NCBI GenBank assembly: GCA_038210495.1 | Contig: JBBQWR010000007.1 | Location: 62,001 to 126,000 of the forward strand | Source: JBBQWR01 sp038210495 | Lineage (GTDB): Bacteria > Planctomycetota > Planctomycetia > Pirellulales > DATAWG01 | Direction: 5' to 3' | Length of the DNA: 64,000 nucleotides | In this document: piece after piece, positions 34,189 to 41,939 of the stretch | Numbering within the stretch: position 1 is the first letter of the stretch | Layout: the number at the start of each line of letters is the position of its first letter | Translations under genes and position numbers: made by a program | The notes under the pieces: model-generated | Database searches by the model: none | Seen by the model: the letters and a program-made list of their open reading frames with translations, nothing else | What the model was told of the DNA's origin: nothing

Positions 34189-36195
34189 TCAGGATGCGCC
34201 GTTCGCGAGGCCGGATACATACCGCCGCAGTTCCGCCAGTTCGTACTCGAACCCGCCGGACAGGATCGGGAATCGGCACCATGTCTTGGGGTCGAGATTT
34301 TCGTCGTCGACGTGGAACGAAGGCGCATAGCGCTCGCGCTTCCATTGGTTGCGGCACCAGAGGCGGAAGAATCGTTCGACCCAAATCAATAGTTGGTCGG
34401 GTGCATACTGCGGAAACTCGGCCCGCATCAAACGGAAAACTTCCAGCGGGCTGTGCTTATCGCGGATCGCACCGCGTTCGATCGCGTCGAGCAGTTCATA
34501 CGGCATCAGATCGGCTTCGTCGGTCTGAGCCGCCTCGGTCGGCCTTAGTTCGGCCGTCGGGGCTTGACGATTCACGGCGGCGAGCGCCGGCAACGGCCCG
34601 ATTCCCGCGGGTCCCTCCGCCTCGAACCATTTGAGCCACCGCCTCGAGAAGGCCTTGTCGATGCCCGCGATCGGGCTGATGCCACCGGACGTGTCGCCGT
34701 CCATCGTGGCATAGCCGACGGCCGCCTCGCTGCGGTTGCTGGTCGAGACCAACAGGAATCCACGCAAATTGGCCAGCATCCAAATGCCCGGCGATCGCAC
34801 TCGGGCTTGGATATTCTGCAGCGCTAGGTCGTCCGTTTCCCATCGCAGTTCCCGACCGATGGCTTTGGAAACCATGTCGACATAGTCGCGCACCAGCAGA
34901 TCAACGTCGAATTGCAAAAATTCGGCGCCGATCGCTCGGGCCACCTGCTCGGCGGCGCCGCGAGTGGTTTCGCTCGAATTGCGCGTCGACTGATAGACGC
35001 AAGTCAGCAACCGCTCGACGATCGAAGCGACATCGGATTTCTCCACTAACCTTGGTACGCCATCGAGCTTCGCCAGAAACGCTTCGCTACCGAGTTCGTC
35101 GACGCCCAGTCGAACCAGCGTCGCGATCAATATCGAAACGGCGGCCGAATCCGCGCCGCCGCTGAGCGAGACGACGAAACCTCGCGAGCGGCTCTTGCGC
35201 AGATAATCGAACAAGGCTAGTGAGATCGCGCGTGTAAATTCCTCTTCCTTCACCCGAGGGCCAAGCTCCCAGCTTGCCCGTTTGGCGATCGCAGCGACCG
35301 GCTCCTGAGCCGGATATTCGAACGGCGCCGCGACGCAGGCAGTATCCGGCGGCAATAGCTCGGGCAAAAAACTGCCGCTGCGGGCGCGGGTCAATCGTGT
35401 CGAGTCGATGTCCACCAGCGCCGTGGTGAGTTGAGAGTCGGCGAACGAAAACCTTGGGCCGGCGGCGATTAACTGCCCGGCCGAGGCGATCAGCGCGCCG
35501 CCGTCGTAAATCGCGCGGCCTGCCTCGTTCCCCAAGAGATTCGAATAGACATAGCTCACGCCGAACGCTCGGGAGCCTTCGAGCACGAACCGATGCCGCA
35601 CGTCGGCTTTGGCGAACGCGAAGTGGCTCGCGCTGGGATTGAAGATCACATCGACGCCGCGAAGCGCCAGTTCACCGCCCGGGCGATTGGCGACCCAGGC
35701 GTCTTCGCAGATTTCGAAACCGAGCTTGATGCCCCCAATGTCGAAATGAATGTCGCCCAGCGGATAGGACCGCTGGCCGACTGCCAACTCGGATCGCCGG
35801 CCGACTGGCCAGGGCTTGAACCAGCGCGGCTCGTAGTGGATTCCATCACCCGCGAGAAACCGTTTGGCGGTGAACCCCACGATTTGGCCATCGACCAGCA
35901 TGGCGGCCGCGTTGTACAGAGCGTTGTTATGCTGCACGGGCAAGCCGACCGAGACGGCGATGCCACCGGTTTTCGCCGCAATTTCGTCCAGCATTCTCAG
36001 CGCGATCCGCTGTACGTCGCGGGAGAGAAACGCGTCCTCGCAGCCATAACCCGTGATGCACAGTTCGGGCAGACACAACAAGCTGACGCCAGCGTCTCGC
36101 GCCTCGTCGATGCTCCCAAGGATGTGCGCAAGGTTCGACTCCCAAGCGAGCGGAGTCTGATTGAGCACGGCGGCGCCGACTTTGACGAGTTGCAT
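34189..36195 (-). CDS. nadE: Glutamine-dependent NAD+ synthetase (NadE)
   Basis: 668-residue bifunctional enzyme converting deamido-NAD to NAD with glutamine as nitrogen donor. The N-terminal nitrilase-type amidase has the catalytic triad E44 (LPELCITGYG), K111 (TAKRFL) and C163 (GFEICEDAW). The C-terminal synthetase domain has the ATP-binding PP-loop VVSLSGGADSAAVS and the NAD-site motif TSNRSEAAVGYATMDGDTSGG. The length and domain order match the long eukaryotic/actinobacterial type. Single gene, no operon partner. Confidence 0.96.
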   Translation of the reverse strand: MQLVKVGAAVLNQTPLAWESNLAHILGSIDEARDAGVSLLCLPELCITGYGCEDAFLSRDVQRIALRMLDEIAAKTGGIAVSVGLPVQHNNALYNAAAMLVDGQIVGFTAKRFLAGDGIHYEPRWFKPWPVGRRSELAVGQRSYPLGDIHFDIGGIKLGFEICEDAWVANRPGGELALRGVDVIFNPSASHFAFAKADVRHRFVLEGSRAFGVSYVYSNLLGNEAGRAIYDGGALIASAGQLIAAGPRFSFADSQLTTALVDIDSTRLTRARSGSFLPELLPPDTACVAAPFEYPAQEPVAAIAKRASWELGPRVKEEEFTRAISLALFDYLRKSRSRGFVVSLSGGADSAAVSILIATLVRLGVDELGSEAFLAKLDGVPRLVEKSDVASIVERLLTCVYQSTRNSSETTRGAAEQVARAIGAEFLQFDVDLLVRDYVDMVSKAIGRELRWETDDLALQNIQARVRSPGIWMLANLRGFLLVSTSNRSEAAVGYATMDGDTSGGISPIAGIDKAFSRRWLKWFEAEGPAGIGPLPALAAVNRQAPTAELRPTEAAQTDEADLMPYELLDAIERGAIRDKHSPLEVFRLMRAEFPQYAPDQLLIWVERFFRLWCRNQWKRERYAPSFHVDDENLDPKTWCRFPILSGGFEYELAELRRYVSGLANGAS

Positions 36196-36205
36196 GGGGC
36201 GAAGC

Positions 36206-36361
36206 GTGGCGAGTGGCGAGTAAGCAGATCGTAGGTCCGGCAGTGCGTGCCTGGCAGGGGCGAACTCACGTCATGCGCCCTAACAGAAGTCTACCATCGC
36301 GCTCGTCAGGCACGGAGTGCCTGACCTACTTGCTCGCCACTCGCCACCCACCACGCGCCAC
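36206..36361. repeat. Composite nested element: heptamer arms around family B core
   Basis: Outer arms GTGGCGAGTGGCGAGTAAGC (36206-36225) and TGCTCGCCACTCGCCAC (36331-36347) are inverted copies of a GGCGAGT heptamer array. The core begins GTAGGTCCGGCAG at 36231 and ends GTGCCTGACCTAC at 36329. It lies in the gap before nadE and after the prenyltransferase-like gene. Confidence 0.8.
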
Positions 36362-36371
36362 CTTCTTCCCT

Positions 36372-37436
36372 TCACCGCTGAAAGATGGGCAAGTAATTAT
36401 TCGGCATCTGCAAAATGATCGTCGCCATCGACGTGGCGTACTCCACGCCGATCGCGTCGGACCAGGAGCCGTCGTCGGCTTGCCGCCGCAGGAGCGAATC
36501 GCGAATGGCCGGATACCAGCGGGTCCAATAGGCTCCGCCCGCGTGCCACATGGCCTGCACGGCATAGTAGTGACCGTAGAAAAAGTGCCCCTCTTGGCTA
36601 AGCTCGTCGCCGCGCGGCATTTGGGCCGCCAGATATTCCAGCCCCTTGTCGATCTCGGGTCCCTCGTACACTCCCGCGCTGTAGAGAGCCACGACAGCGG
36701 CCGCCGAACGTGGAAAGGCGCTCAGCCCGCTCGGCCGCTGGTACATGAACCCCCCGTCCTCGTTCTGACAGTGCTTGACATAGTCGATGCTGCGGGTCAT
36801 CGTCTCGCGCGGTACGAATAGGCCGGCGTTTCGGGCGGCTCGCAGAGCCATCACCTCGCACACCGTGACGCTGATGTCGGCCTCATGCCGGACGGGTTGA
36901 TAGCGCCAGCCGCCGTCGTCGTTCTGCACGCTGACGATCAGTTGCACGGCCTTCGAGAGCTTTTCGCGGATGTCGGCCCGCAACGTCATCCCATAGCATT
37001 CGGCGAGAAACAACGTCGCGAAACCGTGACCGTACATCGGTCCGTGGCTGGCGGCGGCCGGGACATCGATGAAACCGCTCTCCGCGGCGTTGGACAGAAT
37101 ATAGTTCAGACAGCGATCGACTTGCCGCCCATGGGGACCGCGGCCGGGCGTGCTGCCCGAGGCGATGAACGCGAGGCCCGACAGCCCGCAGACGGCGACA
37201 TTTTGGCCGTAGCCCGCGCCAAGTGAACCGTCGTCGCGTTGATGCGTGGCGAGGAACTCGAGGCCCTTTTTGATGGCCGCGACGGTCGGAGGCGTCACCA
37301 GTTCGGCGCCCGATTTTTCCGTATCGGCGCCGCGATCTCGCGCCAACGAGGACATCGGCCCCAGCGCCGCTAAGCCCGATGCGCCGGCGGCCACCGCGCT
37401 CATCAGTCGCAGAAATGATCGACGGGCAATGCTCAT
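36372..37436 (-). CDS. Tat-exported prenyltransferase/squalene-cyclase repeat protein
   Basis: 354 residues. The twin-arginine signal ARRSFLRLMSAVAAGASGLAALG directs export. The mature part is an alpha/alpha toroid with repeats of the prenyltransferase/squalene oxidase type: QRDDGSLGAGYG, QNDDGGWRYQP, QNEDGGFMYQRP, RQADDGSWSD. These QxxDGGW motifs mark the family, but the catalytic aspartates of true cyclases are not evident, so it may be a structural or binding protein. Last gene of the six-gene operon; its start overlaps the previous gene by four bases. Confidence 0.85.
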   Translation of the reverse strand: MSIARRSFLRLMSAVAAGASGLAALGPMSSLARDRGADTEKSGAELVTPPTVAAIKKGLEFLATHQRDDGSLGAGYGQNVAVCGLSGLAFIASGSTPGRGPHGRQVDRCLNYILSNAAESGFIDVPAAASHGPMYGHGFATLFLAECYGMTLRADIREKLSKAVQLIVSVQNDDGGWRYQPVRHEADISVTVCEVMALRAARNAGLFVPRETMTRSIDYVKHCQNEDGGFMYQRPSGLSAFPRSAAAVVALYSAGVYEGPEIDKGLEYLAAQMPRGDELSQEGHFFYGHYYAVQAMWHAGGAYWTRWYPAIRDSLLRRQADDGSWSDAIGVEYATSMATIILQMPNNYLPIFQR

Positions 37437-38227
37437 GGGGCCGATTCGTCTTCCGATAGCCGCTGGAAATATTTCTTGATCGTCATTTCGTAGTTTGGCA
37501 GAAACTCATCGGCCGGGGCGTCGAGCATCTGCTCGCGCTGTTTTTCCGGCAACGCCAGGCGGTCGATCGCTTTCTCCATCGCCGCTCGAACGGAAGCAGC
37601 GGCGGCGGCAACGGTCGTCTGATGGCGGTGAAGTTTCGGATCGCTTTGCTTCGCGGGGGCTTCCGAGCTTGCTTTGTCGCCAGTCGGTTTGCCGCCATCG
37701 GCATTGTCGGGCTGCTTCGGTTTGGATCGACTGCTCGAATCGCCGCTCTTCTCACTGCCGCCGGACTGCGGAGAAGTCTTGCATTGTTTTTGCAGTTCCT
37801 CAATTGCGGCCGCCAAGTCGCTGGCGATCCGGCGCTGCTGTTCTCGGGTGCCTTCGTCCATATTGTGCTCGTCGAGCCGCTGGCGGACCGCTCGCATTTG
37901 GCGAGCGATCGAGGATAGCTTGCTTTCGCGAGGCTTTTCTTCGCCAGCCGCGCCAAAATCTTCTCCGCCCAACGATTCGCGCAAGGCCGCGTCGAGCGGA
38001 CTTTCCGGCTTGGCGAGCTTCTTATCGACTTTTTTGTCGGCCGTTTTCTCATTGCCCGGCGGCTCCCTAAGGTCGTTTAGCAATTGGCTATCGAGATCGC
38101 GGTCCGCGTCGTTCGAAAGCGTCGGCGAGCGGGGGGCGTCAGCCCCCTTTCCTCGATCCACGAACGAGTACAGAGTCAGGCCTAGAAAGACGTTCGCTAT
38201 CACCGTTGATTTTCCGAGAATGCTCAT
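37433..38227 (-). CDS. Membrane-anchored coiled-coil hypothetical protein
   Basis: 264 residues. The N-terminal hydrophobic stretch STVIANVFLGLTLYSFV is a signal or anchor. Lys/Asp/Glu-rich low-complexity regions follow, with a coiled coil about 100-150 (SSIARQMRAVRQRLDEHNMDE) and a C-terminal helical segment ending in YEMTIKKYFQRLSED. Its start overlaps the end of the 1205-residue protein gene and its end overlaps the prenyltransferase-like gene, each by four bases. It is probably a partner of the large coiled-coil protein. Not recognised otherwise. Confidence 0.75.
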   Translation of the reverse strand: MSILGKSTVIANVFLGLTLYSFVDRGKGADAPRSPTLSNDADRDLDSQLLNDLREPPGNEKTADKKVDKKLAKPESPLDAALRESLGGEDFGAAGEEKPRESKLSSIARQMRAVRQRLDEHNMDEGTREQQRRIASDLAAAIEELQKQCKTSPQSGGSEKSGDSSSRSKPKQPDNADGGKPTGDKASSEAPAKQSDPKLHRHQTTVAAAAASVRAAMEKAIDRLALPEKQREQMLDAPADEFLPNYEMTIKKYFQRLSEDESAP

Positions 38228-41200
38228 GGTTTCCCATTGCCCTTCTGTTCATCGCCCGAATTCCCGTGTTCCTGCTTCCCGCCGCTCCTTCGATCGCCAC
38301 CTAAATTCCCGATCACTTCGGCCAGCCGCCCTTGCTCTGCCGCCAAATCCGCAAGCTCCTGCTGCTGCTCCAAGTTCGGCTCATTCCCACCGCCGGTCGC
38401 CTCGCTAAGCCGCTGCGTGCGGCGATTCAAATCCTCCTGCGCCAATCGCACCAAGCGAATTTCCGCCATCGATCGCGCGGGGCCCGTCTGCTGCTGCCCG
38501 CCGTCGCCGCCGGCCGGATCGTTCGCCGGTGATTCTCCGGCTGCCTTGGGGCTGTCCTTCATCGCGGCCACAAGCTGTCGCAATCGAGCGATGATGTCTT
38601 GTTCGAGTTGTTGAGTCTTCTCTCCAGTATCCCGGCTCTTGAGACGCTCGGCAACACGATTCATTCCGGCGGCGGCCGATTGCAGCACAAACTGAAACGC
38701 TTCCGTTCCAGACAGTTTTGCCGCCACCTGCTCGACCTCGCCGGCCAGCGTCTGCTCGGTGCGAGCGAGATCGAGAACACTCTGTGATTGCGACCTGGTC
38801 AGAGAACCGGTCTCATGCCGCAATTTGTCGAGCCGCGCCGTTTCTTCTTGAGCGTGCGCTTGTCGATCGACGAGCGCTTGCAGTGCATCTTCCAGGCGAG
38901 CCAGTTGCTCGAGCGCCAGATCGGATTCGGCCTTGCGCCGGGCTTGGGCGACTTCCTGCTGTACTTCGTCGAGGTCTTTGGCGGCCCCGTCCGACGCCGA
39001 ATGACTCGACGCGCCATCGCCGGCGGCCGAGGCGCGGCTGGCGTCGTTCATCTGGCCGGCTGCCCGAATAAGACTGCTGGCCGCCTTCTGGGCCTGTAGC
39101 CGCTGCAACTGCCTGGCGAGACGATCCGTTTGCTCGCGCAGATCTTGTTGACGGCGGCTGAGCCGCTGCAATTCCTCGCGGCGTTCGGCCGGATCGTTGG
39201 CTTGGTCGGCGTCCTTTAGCTTCTTGCGCAAACCTGTTTGTTCTTTGCGCAAGTCACTCAACTCTTGCTCTGAGTCACGAAGTTTTTGCACCAGCCGCGA
39301 CAACTCCTGCTCGCGGCGGTTGGAAAGAATATCGAGCAGCTCATCGAGACCCCGGCCGATGGCGGTCTGCTCGGCGAGCGCTTGGCCCATTTGATTTTGG
39401 CCGACGTGGGCGGCGCCATCGCGCATCAAACCACTGAGGCCCGAGCCTCGAGCGGAATGGGCCGCATCGGCGAGCGAATCGGCCGAGTTGGGATCGGTCG
39501 GCTTGAGTTGCCCGGCCACTTGGTCCATGTGCTGCAAGAGTTTTTCGAATCGCCGCGAGAGATCGGCCTGCCGATTGGCCAGTCGCGCGAGTTCGGCCTG
39601 CTGCGCCGGGCTAAGATCGCGAGGGTCCTTCGTGAGTGTTTGCGGCGCCAGCTCTTTGATGTTCTTTTGTTGCTCGGCTTGATCGCGACGCAGCTCGACG
39701 AGATCGTGCGTGACGCCCCGCAGGCTATTCCACTGGTTGAAATCGCCGAGCATCTTTTCCAGCGCCGCGGCGATCGCTTCCTGGAAATGATCGACGCCGG
39801 TCAACGACTGTCGAATGCTCGACGGCGCGGCTGGCGACGATTCGCCATTCAACTTCAGCGCCATGGTCAAATCTCGCTCCACATGGGCTAACTCCTCGCG
39901 ATCGAGTCGGGCAATTTCGTCCGCCAGGCCCTGGAGCCGACGATGCATTTGCGAATTGCTGACTCGATTGCTGGTCAGTTCACTGAGCAGCGATACGATC
40001 TGCGGCCGAAGTCCCTCGCCCGGGCTGACCAGCGAGCGCCGAACTTGCCGCTGGTTGACATCGACGCCGCGAAGCCGATCGACCTCCCCCCGTTCGAATC
40101 GGCCGGCGCGATCGAGCTGCGCCTCGATTCCCCTTGTCTGGTCCCGGGTGGTCTGCTGCATTTTCAGGATTCGTTGAAGCTCGTTAAAAATCAGCGATTG
40201 GCGCTGCGCGAGCCGATCTTCGAGTTCCTCGGGCGTGACGATCGTCAGGCGGCGCGGTGTGCTGACTCCGGTCTGCGGAGCGTAATCACTGGCCGCGACG
40301 CTGAGCACCACGCTGGCGCCTGGCGGCAAACCGAGCGGCGCCAAATCCCAGTTGTATGTCACCGACTGGGTCGTCCACTGCGCCGGTTTGACGGCCGTGG
40401 GAGCGGGTGACTCGGCTGCTCGGTCGGGGCCCTCGAACAACGAGATTTCGACATCGCCGTCTTGCGTGCGGTCCGACCGCGAGTAGCGCAGCGCCACACT
40501 GCGGATGGCCAAATCTTCTTTGACGGACGCGGCGATCGGCACGCTGGCGCCGGGCGTAACAAACAAGTTTCCCACCGGCTGCTCGAGGCTGACCGAGGGC
40601 GCTCGATCGACGATCGCTTGAATGTCCCAGCGATCACCGGCGCCGGCGACCATGCCTTCGCGGTCGCGCAGCTCGAACCAATACGGCCCGGATTTGTCGA
40701 TCGTCAGCACGGGTTTTGTCGGCGGCTGACTCTTCGTTAGAGCGCGCATCGGGGTTAGCGATCCACCGATCGAAAAAGTCAGGCCATCGGCCGAAATGTC
40801 CGCGGCGAGATCGAGCCCGTTGGACTGATGGTACGTCGCAGCCGTCAAGGGACGGTTCGTAACGGCCGAGAAATCGACCGTCGTGCCTCGCAGCGCGACA
40901 ATCCGTCGTTCGCTGGTCGACGCCGGCCAACCAGTATAGGCGGGCGGATGCAACGCGATCCGCAATTCTTTGATCGTCGGCGGCTCGACGACTTCGACGT
41001 GAATCCACGCCATCTTGCGATCGTCGCCTGCTTGGGCTCGATAATCGAAGGGCCGCGACACTTTCTCCTTGCGAGCGACCATGACATCGCCGATCGGCTG
41101 CATTTTTTCGCGTTCGATCTGCTGGCCCGAGTCATCGTTGTACCGGTATTCGATTTCTGCCTCGTTGGGCAGGTTTCGATTGCGATCGATCAGCTCGACC

Positions 41201-41841
41201 TCGAACGGTTGGCCCAGTGCGACGCGATCGACGACGGTCTTGAACGCCAGATCGTTCGCGGGAGGCCAAGCCGCATCCCCCAGCGGGTTGGCCAATCGAG
41301 CCAGCGCCAAGCGAGCATCGGCTGGATTCCACAGGCCGATGACCAGCGCGACGGCAAAGACCAGCGCTGCCCAAGCGGCGGCTCGGAGCGTCGGCCGGCG
41401 ATCGATCGCGTCATTCCAATTGGCGCCGGCAAACTTCGCTTCGGTCGCGGCGACAACCGCGCGGCGGAGAGCGGCGCTTCCAGCCAGTGGATCGTCAACA
41501 CGCTCGCCAAGAAACTCGATCGCGCTGGAGAGATCGCCGGTCGGACCCGTCTTGCCGTTGGTCAAATGCTGCTCGACCCGCTGAGCCACGGCGACGTCGT
41601 TAAGCTTTTGCCGCCATGCGGGCCAGAGAAACCGCCGCGCCGCCCAGGCCGCGGCCCCGACAGCCGCAAGCGACCAGACGATCCGCAGACCGCGATCCTC
41701 CAGCCGCAACCAATAGTCGAGCGCCGCCAGCAAAAGCACGACAGGCGCCACCAGAGACAGCAGTCGAAAGAGTCCATGCAATAGCAACAGCCGCTTTGCC
41801 AGCCGGCGGGCCGCGGCGACTTTTTGTTGAAGCGGATGCAT
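38224..41841 (-). CDS. Large membrane protein with long coiled coil (DUF4175-like)
   Basis: 1205 residues from ATG 41841. Three transmembrane segments near the N-terminus (about 20-45, 55-75 and 140-160: LFRLLSLVAPVVLLLAALDYW, IVWSLAAVGAAAWAARRFLW, AAWAALVFAVALVIGLW) precede a beta-rich periplasmic part (about 200-500). The rest is an unusually long Gln/Arg/Glu/Leu coiled coil with repeats such as LRDSEQELSDLRKEQTGLRKKL and RRQQDLREQTDRLARQLQRL. The layout resembles DUF4175-type proteins found with BatA and VWA genes. A longer frame to 41892 reads through a family B repeat and is rejected. Confidence 0.85.
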   Translation of the reverse strand: MHPLQQKVAAARRLAKRLLLLHGLFRLLSLVAPVVLLLAALDYWLRLEDRGLRIVWSLAAVGAAAWAARRFLWPAWRQKLNDVAVAQRVEQHLTNGKTGPTGDLSSAIEFLGERVDDPLAGSAALRRAVVAATEAKFAGANWNDAIDRRPTLRAAAWAALVFAVALVIGLWNPADARLALARLANPLGDAAWPPANDLAFKTVVDRVALGQPFEVELIDRNRNLPNEAEIEYRYNDDSGQQIEREKMQPIGDVMVARKEKVSRPFDYRAQAGDDRKMAWIHVEVVEPPTIKELRIALHPPAYTGWPASTSERRIVALRGTTVDFSAVTNRPLTAATYHQSNGLDLAADISADGLTFSIGGSLTPMRALTKSQPPTKPVLTIDKSGPYWFELRDREGMVAGAGDRWDIQAIVDRAPSVSLEQPVGNLFVTPGASVPIAASVKEDLAIRSVALRYSRSDRTQDGDVEISLFEGPDRAAESPAPTAVKPAQWTTQSVTYNWDLAPLGLPPGASVVLSVAASDYAPQTGVSTPRRLTIVTPEELEDRLAQRQSLIFNELQRILKMQQTTRDQTRGIEAQLDRAGRFERGEVDRLRGVDVNQRQVRRSLVSPGEGLRPQIVSLLSELTSNRVSNSQMHRRLQGLADEIARLDREELAHVERDLTMALKLNGESSPAAPSSIRQSLTGVDHFQEAIAAALEKMLGDFNQWNSLRGVTHDLVELRRDQAEQQKNIKELAPQTLTKDPRDLSPAQQAELARLANRQADLSRRFEKLLQHMDQVAGQLKPTDPNSADSLADAAHSARGSGLSGLMRDGAAHVGQNQMGQALAEQTAIGRGLDELLDILSNRREQELSRLVQKLRDSEQELSDLRKEQTGLRKKLKDADQANDPAERREELQRLSRRQQDLREQTDRLARQLQRLQAQKAASSLIRAAGQMNDASRASAAGDGASSHSASDGAAKDLDEVQQEVAQARRKAESDLALEQLARLEDALQALVDRQAHAQEETARLDKLRHETGSLTRSQSQSVLDLARTEQTLAGEVEQVAAKLSGTEAFQFVLQSAAAGMNRVAERLKSRDTGEKTQQLEQDIIARLRQLVAAMKDSPKAAGESPANDPAGGDGGQQQTGPARSMAEIRLVRLAQEDLNRRTQRLSEATGGGNEPNLEQQQELADLAAEQGRLAEVIGNLGGDRRSGGKQEHGNSGDEQKGNGKP

Positions 41842-41845
41842 GTGT

Positions 41846-41935
41846 GTAGGTCTGGCGCCCCGTGCCTGACATGACCAAAACAATAACGACAAAAACCGAC
41901 GTCGCGCGTGTCACGCAGAGAGTGCCTGACACTAC
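41846..41935. repeat. Family B inverted-repeat element (90 bp)
   Basis: Begins GTAGGTCTGGCGCCCCGTGC at 41846 and ends GTGCCTGACACTAC at 41935, the inverted partner. It occupies essentially the whole 98-base gap between two operon genes. Confidence 0.8.
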
Positions 41936-41939
41936 GGAA

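Noticed and set aside
41841..41892. N-terminal extension of the 1205-residue protein
   Set aside because: The extra codons are encoded by a family B repeat and the natural MHPLQQKV start lies directly before the membrane segment.
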